Positions 6,731 through 14,536 are shown, numbered from the stretch's first letter. The stretch is DNA of 39,535 bases from Oscillospiraceae bacterium (GCA_017440545.1 JAFSGZ010000061.1:1-39535); one strand, 5' to 3'. Notes: generated from the letters alone by a model not told the origin. Numbers and translations: made by a program.

Positions 6731-7966
6731 TTAATAATTTGAGTTTCTGTCAAAGACATAATAGCTTTGTATGCTCTGCGATTTTAGAGCATTTATTTGC
6801 GCCTCTATTTGAGCGTCGGTGTAGGTTTTACCGTTTAAATCGGTTTTTCCTGAAATAATTAGGGTTAAATTTTTATCACCGGCAACTGCCTTTATATCCT
6901 TTGAAACAAGTGAGAGAGTTTGTGCAGCATCTAAAGCTGCATCCTCTATAACCTCTCCTTGAAGCTCTATTCTTCCGCTATAATCAGAAAGTGATGCTTC
7001 AGGGACAAACACATCAGCCGAAAAGCTTAAAGGATTTTTGCCGCCATAAATTATATTGTTTGCATCTATAGCCTCTTTATAGTTAAACCTGAGCATCAGC
7101 TTTGCACCCTTACTGTTGAGTGCAGTTTTAAGAGAAGCTGTAAAGTCAGAAAGAGCCCTATCTCGCGAAACGGTGTTTGCCATCTCGCCAAAATCGGCAT
7201 AGGAGCCTGTTTTAACATCGGGGAACATTACGCTTGAAACCATAATGTTTTCAAATCCGAGGGTGGTGAGTTCTAAAGCTATATCTGTAATATACTTTTG
7301 AGCGGCACTGCTATAAGGATTAAGCCAAGGCTTTCCGCCCTCTTGCCTATCAAGCCAGCTCCAGCTGCTATTACCTGCATACTTGATTTTAGCCTCACTG
7401 TTTTTAGTGCCGATAACATCCTTAAAGGCATTTATTTCTGCAATAGGTGTTATTCCCTTTTGCTTTAACATAGTTAATACATCTACTACATTTATAGCCG
7501 ATGCATCAACTGCCGAAACCGCCTTTACAGACTCTAAATTGCTGTTATAAAATACATTTCCATAGGTGTTTTTAAGCTCAATTACGGCGTGGGTATATCC
7601 CCTACTTTTAATTGTGTCTGCAAAAAGTGCGAGCTTTGTGCTATCCTTGGCGGTTTCGCGGCTAAGGTAAGCTATTTTTACATCGCCTATTTGCTCTAAA
7701 GTTTCTGTTTGAGAAATGCCCGAGCTTATATTACCTTGCTCTTTATCCAAGGATGAAATTTGGCTTGAAGCACCACCTACATCGGTTTTCTCACCCTTTA
7801 AAAAGTTAGAAAGCGGTTCGGAAATGCTATATCCGATAAAGCAAAGTAAAAGAAAAACTAAAACATATATAAATATTTTGCCTGCAAGTCTTTTGCGCCT
7901 ACGCGATGAGGAATCGAAAATTCTGTTGTATTTTTTGATTTTGTATCCTTTTTTGCGGATTTTCAC
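6731..7966 (-). CDS. Membrane-anchored DUF4015 protein (putative glycoside hydrolase-like barrel)
   Basis: A 411-residue protein with a basic N-terminus (about residues 1-29), one membrane helix (about 30-48, KIFIYVLVFLLLCFIGYSI), a Ser/Gly-rich linker and an extracytoplasmic domain from about residue 90. That domain resembles PF13200 (DUF4015), a TIM-barrel domain related to glycoside hydrolases: YTHAVIELKNTYGNVFYNS, GITPIAEINAFKD, WLNPYSSAAQKYITDIALEL and LGFENIMVSSVMFPD align with its core motifs. The domain's fDYvRFPs segment is VSSVMFPD here, so it may have lost catalytic residues. The start is GTG with AGAGGAG eight bases upstream. It begins 21 nt after rnfA and is probably the last gene of the rpe-rnf operon. 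Confidence 0.78.
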   Translation of the reverse strand: MKIRKKGYKIKKYNRIFDSSSRRRKRLAGKIFIYVLVFLLLCFIGYSISEPLSNFLKGEKTDVGGASSQISSLDKEQGNISSGISQTETLEQIGDVKIAYLSRETAKDSTKLALFADTIKSRGYTHAVIELKNTYGNVFYNSNLESVKAVSAVDASAINVVDVLTMLKQKGITPIAEINAFKDVIGTKNSEAKIKYAGNSSWSWLDRQEGGKPWLNPYSSAAQKYITDIALELTTLGFENIMVSSVMFPDVKTGSYADFGEMANTVSRDRALSDFTASLKTALNSKGAKLMLRFNYKEAIDANNIIYGGKNPLSFSADVFVPEASLSDYSGRIELQGEVIEDAALDAAQTLSLVSKDIKAVAGDKNLTLIISGKTDLNGKTYTDAQIEAQINALKSQSIQSYYVFDRNSNY

Positions 7967-7987
7967 TGTGTCATCTCCTCTGTAGCT

Positions 7988-8596
7988 TTAAAATGGGAGC
8001 TCGTGTCCAATAAGTCCGTAAAATGCTAAAGATAAAATGCCAATATATATTAAGGTTGCGGGAAGTCCTTTAAATGCTTTAGGCACATTACTTGCCTCAA
8101 GCTTTCTCATACCTTCCGAAACCAATATGGTTGCCATTAGAAATGCAATGCCTGTTCCAAACGAGAAGCCTACCCAGGTTGAAAGACGCGATTCAGCCAT
8201 CGTAACTGAATTATGTGCAGGCAATAAAAGTGCGCCGAGTGTTGCACAGTTAAAAACTGCAAGGGTTAAAACGTGCTTCATTCTCTTATAGAACTTAGGA
8301 AATATCAAAAGACATAAAATACAGAAAACTAAATATACTACCGTTAAAATTACTACATTAACAAGCGGCTCAATATAATATCTAAATGAAAGAGTTTTTA
8401 AATACAAATTACAAAGCCAAGCAAGAGAGCCCGAAACGGTTGTGACTATTGTAATGCTTATGCCAAAAGCAAAGGTCATTTTAGGGCTTTTTGCAACTGC
8501 GAGCATACGGCTTGTGCCAAGTGCTCGTGTGAAAATTGTGTTTTCGATGAATATCGCCATAACGGCGGCGGCAAAAAAGTTTAATAAATCCTGCAT
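7988..8596 (-). CDS. rnfA-like: Divergent RnfA-like membrane protein
   Basis: Relative of the integral membrane subunit RnfA/NqrE of the ion-pumping Rnf and Nqr complexes. The 202-residue product has about six membrane helices and keeps ENTIFTRALG near residue 18 and NCATLGA near residue 116. In canonical RnfA both of these segments carry a cysteine that holds an intramembrane iron-sulfur cluster. Here only Cys117 remains, and the first site (LG-x-C-P) reads LGTSR with Ser29 in the Cys position. The ATG overlaps the rnfE stop by one base (TAATG). Fold identity is well supported; an electron-transfer role of this protein is doubtful. Confidence 0.8.
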   Translation of the reverse strand: MQDLLNFFAAAVMAIFIENTIFTRALGTSRMLAVAKSPKMTFAFGISITIVTTVSGSLAWLCNLYLKTLSFRYYIEPLVNVVILTVVYLVFCILCLLIFPKFYKRMKHVLTLAVFNCATLGALLLPAHNSVTMAESRLSTWVGFSFGTGIAFLMATILVSEGMRKLEASNVPKAFKGLPATLIYIGILSLAFYGLIGHELPF

Positions 8597-9237
8597 TAAC
8601 CCTCAGCCTCCTCATCGTTATTATAATATTTTAATCGCACCTTTTTAGCAGCTGCGGCAAGAAATCCAATAATTATAAAGCCCATAAACGGAAGCAAAAA
8701 CGAAACATTTCCACTTATATTAAATATTGGTTTATCCCAAATCGTTCCCTTGCCAATAATCTCACGAATAACAGAAACAGTGCACATTACAAGTGTAAAA
8801 CCAAATGAAATTTTAAGACTTTCAAGTGCGGGAGAAAGCTTATTTTTTATTCGGCTTATCTGCTCTGACTTAAACGAGATTATAGGGTTTACTACCATAA
8901 GCGGCAGAAAAACGCCGACCTTATCGTTTACCTCCGGAAATATTGTTTGTGCAAAATACAGCGCCGGAACAAAGAAAAGGCAAGATAAAAGCGAACATAT
9001 TATAAGTCTTAAGCTTTTTGAAAGCTTAACCGGCAAGAATGACGAAATTATAATTATAGGAACAAAAATTATAGCAAAGGTCAACGACAGCGAAACTCCT
9101 GTTTTAAGCGAGGTGCTGATTGCAACAATGGGACCAAGTGAGAGTCCGCCGATTAAAATTGGATTTTCGGAAATAAGCCTTGTTAAGAGTTTTTTAGTGT
9201 TATTTAAGGTTTTCTTTAAAAAGGTAGGACTATGCAT
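8596..9237 (-). CDS. rnfE-like: Divergent RnfE-like membrane protein without cluster cysteines
   Basis: Relative of RnfE/NqrD, the paralogue of RnfA in Rnf/Nqr complexes. The 213-residue product keeps ENPILIGGLSLGPIVAIS (canonical NPxxVxxLGxCPxLAVT) and LPLMVVNPIIS (canonical IPLIVVNCxxLGRAE). Gly35 and Pro118 stand where the two cluster cysteines should be, so both ligands are absent. There are about six predicted membrane helices. I take the ATG at 9,235-9,237, eight bases after AGGAGG, over an upstream GTG. The start overlaps the end of rnfD by 8 nt, leaving no room for the rnfG gene that usually lies here. Confidence 0.78.
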   Translation of the reverse strand: MHSPTFLKKTLNNTKKLLTRLISENPILIGGLSLGPIVAISTSLKTGVSLSLTFAIIFVPIIIISSFLPVKLSKSLRLIICSLLSCLFFVPALYFAQTIFPEVNDKVGVFLPLMVVNPIISFKSEQISRIKNKLSPALESLKISFGFTLVMCTVSVIREIIGKGTIWDKPIFNISGNVSFLLPFMGFIIIGFLAAAAKKVRLKYYNNDEEAEG

Positions 9238-10252
9238 TTTTTGCACCTCCTGCCGATTTTATTGTTTTTTCTTTTCTAAATCCTCTATCCACATAGCTAT
9301 CAATAGCCATACCGATTTTATCTAAAAACGGTGTTAATGAATTTACAATTAAAAGCGCAAACGGCAAGCAGTTTTCCATTTTACCGTAAAATCTAAAGAG
9401 CATTGTTCCAATGCCTATTAAAAAACCGTAGATTAGTTTTGCGTAAGGGTGCTTAGGGCTTGTAACAGGTTCGGTTGCAAGGAAAAGTGCGCCAAAAATA
9501 GCCATACCCGATGTGAGTTCAAACCAAATAGACTCAAATCTTCCGGTTGTTATACGCGGGAATAAAAATGCTGTTACAGCTATACCCACAACAACACCGA
9601 GAGGGATTTGATAATTAATAGTTTTTCTGTAAAGCAAAAAACCTGCACAGGCTAAAAGGACTATTATACAGGTAACTCCCATTGCACCGGCGTGGTTACC
9701 CGAAAAGATATCCATAGCCTTTGTAAAGGGTCTACCGTTATTCATTAGAGAATCTGCCATAGTGTTTACTATTTTCACATCTTCGCCTATTTTGCCGAAA
9801 ACATTAAGCCAAACGCCAGGTTTTGTAAAGGAAAACACCTTTTCAGGCCAAGAGATTGCCACAAAGCAAAATCCAACAGCAGCGGGATTGAACGGGTTGT
9901 TACCGAGAGCACCAAAAGGGTGCTTTGCAACTAAAATTGCAAAAACAGCAGCAACCATAATAACCCACGATTCTACAGATGCCGGAAGCATTAAAGGAAT
10001 CAAGCTTGCTGTAATGAGTGCCGACATATCTGAAAAATCAAATTTTCCTTTTTTTACGCGATAGCATAACATATCGCTTCCATAACAAAATATAATTGAA
10101 ATCAAAAGGCTTTTAATTACTCTAAAACCATAAAAAAACAGCGGCATTGCATATAGAAATGGCATTACAACAAGCATATCGCCCATAAAAGACCTTATAG
10201 TGCCGTCGTGTCTTAAAAACGGCGCTTTAGTTAGCTTTTGTATCCTCTTCAT
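9230..10252 (-). CDS. rnfD-like: RnfD-like membrane subunit lacking the SGAT flavin motif
   Basis: Relative of RnfD/NqrB, the large membrane subunit that carries flavin in Rnf/Nqr. The 340-residue, polytopic product has the diagnostic KHPFGALGNNPFNPAAVGF segment near residue 115 and the C-terminal ATEPVTSPKHPYAKLIYGF and IRL-like MLFRFYG helices. Between about residues 160 and 195, where canonical RnfD has SGAT with the Thr that binds FMN covalently, the sequence reads SLMNNGRPFTKAMDIFSG and no SGAT is seen. The start is ATG with GGAG upstream. The gene overlaps rnfC by 26 nt. Confidence 0.85.
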   Translation of the reverse strand: MKRIQKLTKAPFLRHDGTIRSFMGDMLVVMPFLYAMPLFFYGFRVIKSLLISIIFCYGSDMLCYRVKKGKFDFSDMSALITASLIPLMLPASVESWVIMVAAVFAILVAKHPFGALGNNPFNPAAVGFCFVAISWPEKVFSFTKPGVWLNVFGKIGEDVKIVNTMADSLMNNGRPFTKAMDIFSGNHAGAMGVTCIIVLLACAGFLLYRKTINYQIPLGVVVGIAVTAFLFPRITTGRFESIWFELTSGMAIFGALFLATEPVTSPKHPYAKLIYGFLIGIGTMLFRFYGKMENCLPFALLIVNSLTPFLDKIGMAIDSYVDRGFRKEKTIKSAGGAKNA

Positions 10253-11471
10253 TTTGTCGCATCTCCTTTAACAAAGCTCTGCGCGAATTTCTTATGTACT
10301 GTCGCAAATCTATTTTAGCAGGACAGATATACGAGCAGCATCCACATTCAATGCATTTATCTGCCGAAAGCTTATAAAGCCTTTCCTTATTGTCCTCTAA
10401 ATAATATCTGTAAATATAGTAAGGAAGCAAATTCTCGGGACAGACGTCAACACATCTGCCACAACCAATACATTCGTCGCTTGTGTACTTAAGCTCACTT
10501 TCAAAAGCCAAAATTGCTTTTGTGGATTTTAAAACGGGAATATCCAAAATATCAACCGAATAACCTGTCATGCATCCGCCAAGCACAACCGTGCCAACAT
10601 TTTTCTTAACGCCGCAAAAGCTTAAAATATCGCCTATTGAAGTGCCGATAGGCACCTCTATATTACAAGGCTCTAAAACAGCATCGCCTGCAACTGTAAC
10701 AATAGTGCTTGTCCACGCTTTTTTATCGGCGGCAGCATAGTAAAGGCTCATAGCAGCAGAAAGACAGATATAAACTGTATCTTCATCGCTTTTCATAGCC
10801 CTTGATACCGGATAGGTTTTATTATAAGCGGTTACGGGATATTTGCCTATTTTACTCGGAAGCTTTATGGAAACATCCCCATTTTTACCATAAACCGCAA
10901 TTTCAACATTTTGAGCTCTAAAAAGCCTTTGAACCGCGTCTACGGCAGATTCTACCTGATTTTTTCTAAATAAGAGCTGAGATATTTTAGAGCTTACATA
11001 AGGCTCATCATCAACAGCGTCGATAACTACATTTTTAACTCCGTCGGGATAGCTCTCATAAATGCTTTTTAAGGTTTTCTTATCTGTTAAATTTATAATA
11101 CCGCAACAGTTTACTGCAAAGTAAAGGTCGCTATCCGTCACTTCCCTGCCGTTAAATCTATCAATGTTTTCATTTTGGTTTGTACCATCGGTCTCAACCT
11201 TTAAAAACATTTTATCCTTAAATTTTTCGCAGTTAAATTTTCTCACTGCAACAGCCTTACCGTTTATACTTGCAAACGAGGCTATGTGCTCAGGGAGAAT
11301 TTCATTTGAAACAAGGTCACCTTTTTTTATATTTTGACTAACAGAAACGCAGATATCATCCGAAACAGGAAGATAAACGCAGTTTACATTACTAATACTC
11401 TTTATAGGGGCGGAAATTGCCGGCTCCTTAAATTGCGAAAGATGTATTCCTCTGTTTGTTACCTTTTGCAA
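10227..11471 (-). CDS. rnfC-like: RnfC-like iron-sulfur protein with a lost flavin/NADH loop
   Basis: Relative of RnfC, the peripheral cytosolic subunit that brings electrons to the membrane part of Rnf. The 414-residue product opens with a barrel-sandwich domain (NRGIHLSQFKEPAISAPI, IKKGDLV). It keeps VTVAGDAVLEPCNIEVPIGT and VLGGCMTGYS and ends with two complete 4Fe-4S motifs, CIGCGRCVDVCP near residue 334 and CIECGCCSYICP near residue 373. Canonical RnfC has a GGAGFPTHVK loop and a GAECEPY segment; here these regions read CCGIINLTDKKTLK and VDDEPY, so flavin/NADH binding looks lost. I take TTG at 11,469-11,471, eight bases after GAGAGG, because the GTG at 11,480 overlaps that site. It lies 19 nt after rpe. 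Confidence 0.85.
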   Translation of the reverse strand: MQKVTNRGIHLSQFKEPAISAPIKSISNVNCVYLPVSDDICVSVSQNIKKGDLVSNEILPEHIASFASINGKAVAVRKFNCEKFKDKMFLKVETDGTNQNENIDRFNGREVTDSDLYFAVNCCGIINLTDKKTLKSIYESYPDGVKNVVIDAVDDEPYVSSKISQLLFRKNQVESAVDAVQRLFRAQNVEIAVYGKNGDVSIKLPSKIGKYPVTAYNKTYPVSRAMKSDEDTVYICLSAAMSLYYAAADKKAWTSTIVTVAGDAVLEPCNIEVPIGTSIGDILSFCGVKKNVGTVVLGGCMTGYSVDILDIPVLKSTKAILAFESELKYTSDECIGCGRCVDVCPENLLPYYIYRYYLEDNKERLYKLSADKCIECGCCSYICPAKIDLRQYIRNSRRALLKEMRQNEEDTKAN

Positions 11472-11490
11472 ATAAATCACCTCTCTTAAA

Positions 11491-12135
11491 TTAAGCCTTG
11501 CAAGCTCCTTTTATATCGTCGATTGCCTTTTTATAATCAGCTTTATTGAAAATTGCCGAGCCTGCGACAAGAACTCTTGCGCCTGCATCATAAACGAGTT
11601 TTGCATTTTCAGCCGATATACCGCCGTCAACCTCAATTAGCATATCGCTTTTCATTTCTTTAATTTCACGAATTTTGGGTATCATATCTGCCATAAAGCT
11701 TTGACCGCCAAACCCTGGTTCAACAGTCATAACAAGCACCATATCAATATCGTTAATATAGTCTTTTAGTGCACTTACAGGAGTATTTGGCTTAATTGAA
11801 AGAGCCGCCTTTATATTATGACCTTTTATTTTTTCGATTGTCTTTTTAATATCACTTTGAGTCTCAACGTGAAATGTGATAAGCTCGGCACCTGCTTTTG
11901 CAAATGCATCTATATAAAAAAGCGGGTCAGAAATCATTAAATGAACATCAAAGAAAGCCTTTGTTTTATCTCTGATGCTTTTTACTATATCGGGGCCGAG
12001 TGTTATATTAGGAACGAAATGGCCATCCATAACATCAATGTGAAGCCACTGTGCACCGGCATCATAAACCGCTGACACCTCATCCTTTAAACGCGAAAAA
12101 TCGCAAGCTAAAATTGACGGTGAAATAGTTAACAT
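11491..12135 (-). CDS. rpe: Ribulose-phosphate 3-epimerase
   Basis: Interconverts ribulose-5-phosphate and xylulose-5-phosphate in the pentose phosphate pathway. The 214-residue TIM barrel has all family motifs: SPSILACDFSRL, HIDVMDGHFVPNITLGP, FDVHLMI, FHVE, VMTVEPGFGGQSFM and EVDGGI with AGSAIF. The metal-binding His and Asp residues are present. I use the ATG at 12,133-12,135 with GAGGAG upstream and reject a longer reading that enters the promoter. It is the first gene of the operon that continues with the rnf-like genes. Confidence 0.96.
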   Translation of the reverse strand: MLTISPSILACDFSRLKDEVSAVYDAGAQWLHIDVMDGHFVPNITLGPDIVKSIRDKTKAFFDVHLMISDPLFYIDAFAKAGAELITFHVETQSDIKKTIEKIKGHNIKAALSIKPNTPVSALKDYINDIDMVLVMTVEPGFGGQSFMADMIPKIREIKEMKSDMLIEVDGGISAENAKLVYDAGARVLVAGSAIFNKADYKKAIDDIKGACKA

Positions 12136-12172
12136 ATAATCTCCTCGAGAACAATTTATAATATGACACTTT

Positions 12173-12201
12173 ATTATACTATATTTATTGAAAATAGTCA
12201 A
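12173..12201 (-). promoter_or_regulatory. Sigma-A promoter of the rpe-rnf-like operon
   Basis: TTGACT (12,196-12,201) and TATAAT (12,173-12,178) on the minus strand with a 17-bp spacer; the predicted start is about 30 nt upstream of the rpe ATG. Its strength suggests steady expression of the whole operon. Confidence 0.88.
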
Positions 12202-12221
12202 ATATTTACTTAAAAACGCTT

Positions 12222-12902
12222 TTATTTTATTCTAAGTGTTTTAAGATACTGCTTTTTCTCATCTGTTATACGAAAGCTTTCACAGGCTTTTTGAATAGTT
12301 TTATTATGTGTCCATTTATCGAGTGCTCTGTTTTCAAGAAAGGTTACAGCTGTGTCATACTGCTTATAAAGTGCGGTTGCAAGATACCACGCCTTCATCA
12401 TATTTACATAGTATTCCTCACTTTGCACATTAAGTGCAAGGCTCATACTCTCTTTTGTAAAACTATCACCTAAATAAAAATCCATGAGCATTTTTATGCC
12501 AAAACGTACTGTGTAGGTATGATTTGATTTTAGGTAAACTTTTATTCTTTTATACAAATCATCGTTGTGCTTTGAAAGCAGTTTTGGAGAAAGACTGTCG
12601 CAGGTTGCCCAGTTATCAATGTATGGTAAAAAGCGTTCTATTTCATATATGAGCTTATCATAATCCCTTATTTTTGAAATCAAAAAGCTGTGAAGATTGT
12701 TTTCTTCGTAATATTTGTGAGGCAAATTATTTATAAACTCCTCCGCCATCTCGGTTTTAAAAAGCTGGGCGGCATATTTTTTAAGTGCCGGTGCTCTGAC
12801 ACCCAAAATTCTGTTTTTATCAACCGTAGGCATAAGTTTGGAGTGAAAATCTCTGTAATTTTCATCACTTAAAGATTTAAGTGTGTTTAAAATTTCCTGC
12901 AT
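12222..12902 (-). CDS. AlkD-like DNA alkylation repair protein
   Basis: A HEAT-like-repeat protein of the DNA alkylation repair family. AlkD members excise N3- and N7-alkyl purines without base flipping. The 226-residue product has the family start RILGVRAPALKKYA, the helix YIDNWATCDSLSPK that carries the Trp and Asp equivalent to AlkD's active site, YTVRFGIKMLMDFYL with a conserved Arg, and KAWYLATALYK with a later Trp. The ATG at 12,900-12,902 has GGAGGGG upstream. It is probably its own unit, since rpe has its own promoter just after it. Distant members of this fold are not all glycosylases, so the activity is likely but unproven. Confidence 0.82.
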   Translation of the reverse strand: MQEILNTLKSLSDENYRDFHSKLMPTVDKNRILGVRAPALKKYAAQLFKTEMAEEFINNLPHKYYEENNLHSFLISKIRDYDKLIYEIERFLPYIDNWATCDSLSPKLLSKHNDDLYKRIKVYLKSNHTYTVRFGIKMLMDFYLGDSFTKESMSLALNVQSEEYYVNMMKAWYLATALYKQYDTAVTFLENRALDKWTHNKTIQKACESFRITDEKKQYLKTLRIK

Positions 12903-12980
12903 TTTATCCCCTCCAAATTGATTATACATTAAAGCAGATAAAAATAAAAGTAGAATATATGAACAAAACCTTAAAAAGTG

Positions 12981-13009
12981 TTTACAAATTAAAAAATATA
13001 AGTTATAAT
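12981..13009 (+). promoter_or_regulatory. Sigma-A promoter of the Wzz/BY-kinase pair
   Basis: TTTACA (12,981-12,986) and TATAAT (13,004-13,009) with a 17-bp spacer, about 30 nt before the GAGGAG ribosome site of the first gene. Confidence 0.87.
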
Positions 13010-13045
13010 ATTATAAATATGTGTTAATCAGAGGAGTTATTTTCT

Positions 13046-13717
13046 ATGGAATTTAATTTTAAAGATTTACTTTTTATAATAGCAAGGAGAGCTGTTGCAC
13101 TTGTACTCGCGCTTGTTATAGGTGCATTTGCAGCATTTTTATACGCTTCCTTTATAGCAACGCCAAGATATGATTGTGAGGTTACGCTTGTTGTAAACGC
13201 TGACCCCTCAACAACAGCAACAACCGGCACTATTGCCGCATCAGAAAACTTAGTTAAAGCATACATCGCAACAATGAAGGACTATTCTTTTGCTCAAATG
13301 ATTAAAAGAGAGCTTCCCGCCTCCTGCGATGGTTACAGTGTTTCGGACATAAGAGATTCGATGACACTGTCTTCTGTTGACAACTCGCAAATCCTTTCGG
13401 TTAAAATTACAACCACAAGCTCAAATGACAGCTATCAAATAGCAAAAATAATTGAAGAAAATGCTCCCTTTACACTCAGAAGTTACTTCGACAATGCAGG
13501 TTCAATCGTTGTTTTAAGACGTGCAGAAATTCAAAAAAATCCTTCGGCGCCTAACATTCAGCTTACAACCGTTTTAGGTGCGATACTTGGATTTGCAATT
13601 GTATTTATAATCGTAGTTGCACTTGAAATGCTTGATAAACGTATTAAGACCGAAGAGGACATTGAAAAATATGTTAAATATCCTATTCTCGGTACAATTA
13701 ACAAACTTGAAGACTAA
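13046..13717 (+). CDS. Wzz/YveK-type polysaccharide co-polymerase, transmembrane modulator
   Basis: The 223-residue protein has two membrane helices, at about residues 15-37 (AVALVLALVIGAFAAFLYASF) and 172-194, flanking an extracytoplasmic domain. It has the Wzz features SFIATPRYDCEVTLVV after helix 1 and a proline-containing PSAPNIQL segment before helix 2. The short cytoplasmic tail ends with KRIKTEEDIEKYVKYPILGTI, the standard contact with the tyrosine kinase. Such proteins activate the partner BY-kinase and set polysaccharide chain length. It is followed 20 nt later by the kinase gene. No glycosyltransferase, flippase or polymerase gene is nearby. Confidence 0.88.
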   Translation: MEFNFKDLLFIIARRAVALVLALVIGAFAAFLYASFIATPRYDCEVTLVVNADPSTTATTGTIAASENLVKAYIATMKDYSFAQMIKRELPASCDGYSVSDIRDSMTLSSVDNSQILSVKITTTSSNDSYQIAKIIEENAPFTLRSYFDNAGSIVVLRRAEIQKNPSAPNIQLTTVLGAILGFAIVFIIVVALEMLDKRIKTEEDIEKYVKYPILGTINKLED

Positions 13718-13737
13718 AGGATTGGGAGGTTTTGAAA

Positions 13738-14496
13738 ATGTTTAACTTTAATTTTAAAAAGAAAAAGAAAACAACAAGACCTAACGACCAAATGGTGCTT
13801 GTTGACAGCAAAAACTTCAGATTTGTTGAAGCATATAAATCACTCAGAACAAACATTTTATTCTCACTTCAGCACAAAGAGGGCTGCCGAAAAATAATGG
13901 TTACAAGCTCGTTTCAGGGTGAAGGCAAAAGTGTTATATCCACAAACCTTGCCGCCTGCTTTGCGCAAATGGGTTCAAGTGTTCTAATTGTTGACTGCGA
14001 CTTAAGACGTTCCCGTGTTCACAAATATTTAAACCTTAAGAGTAATCCTGGTCTTGCAAATATTCTTGGCGGATTTATTGATGTATCAACAGCTATTCAA
14101 AAAACCTCTATTGCAAATCTGTTTGCACTTTCGGGCGGTGTTATCCCCCCAAACCCCTCTGAGCTTATCGGTTCTTCGCGAATGGAGATGCTTGTAAAAG
14201 AGCTTGAAAAGGCGTTTGACTATATTATTTTTGACACCCCGCCTGTTAATGTTGTATCTGATGCACTTTCACTTGTAAATTTAGTTGACGGTGTTGTTGT
14301 TATTGTAAGCCAAAACCTTTCAAACAGCGTAGCACTTACAAAGTGTGTGCAGAGTCTTGAGTTTGCAAACGCAAAAATCCTCGGTGTTGTATTTAACAAC
14401 GTTGACAAAAACACCTCGGGACTTGATTATAAATACGGCTATCATTCAAAATACTATTCTAAAAATTACTATTACAAAAAACCTTATGAAAACTAA
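13738..14496 (+). CDS. CpsD/CapB-type tyrosine-protein kinase (BY-kinase)
   Basis: Cytoplasmic bacterial tyrosine kinase that controls polysaccharide synthesis together with the Wzz-like protein before it. The 252-residue product has RFVEAYKSLRTNILFS, Walker A SSFQGEGKSVISTNLA, Walker A' VLIVDCDLRRSRVH and Walker B YIIFDTPPV. It ends with a tyrosine cluster (YKYGYHSKYYSKNYYYKKPY), the autophosphorylation tail. The ATG at 13,738 is eight bases after GGGAGG; the upstream TTG is too close. It forms a two-gene unit closed by a terminator. Confidence 0.92.
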   Translation: MFNFNFKKKKKTTRPNDQMVLVDSKNFRFVEAYKSLRTNILFSLQHKEGCRKIMVTSSFQGEGKSVISTNLAACFAQMGSSVLIVDCDLRRSRVHKYLNLKSNPGLANILGGFIDVSTAIQKTSIANLFALSGGVIPPNPSELIGSSRMEMLVKELEKAFDYIIFDTPPVNVVSDALSLVNLVDGVVVIVSQNLSNSVALTKCVQSLEFANAKILGVVFNNVDKNTSGLDYKYGYHSKYYSKNYYYKKPYEN

Positions 14497-14500
14497 TAAA

Positions 14501-14533
14501 AAGCGGTGCAACAAAAAGTTGCACCGTTTTTTT
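14501..14533. terminator. Bidirectional terminator between BY-kinase gene and mntP
   Basis: CGGTGCAAC (14,504-14,512) pairs with GTTGCACCG (14,518-14,526), with a T-run on the plus side (TTTTTTT) and TTTTTATT after the stem on the minus side. It lies between two convergent genes 40 bases apart. Confidence 0.92.
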
Positions 14534-14536
14534 ATT

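Noticed and set aside
7988..11471. Reading the cluster as an Nqr (sodium NADH:quinone) operon
   Set aside because: Nqr would have nqrA, nqrC and nqrF. The first gene has RnfC-type double 4Fe-4S motifs and the order C-D-E-A is that of Rnf.
11491..12201. Longer rpe reading starting at 12,201
   Set aside because: It would include the consensus promoter of the gene; the ATG at 12,135 gives the normal family start.
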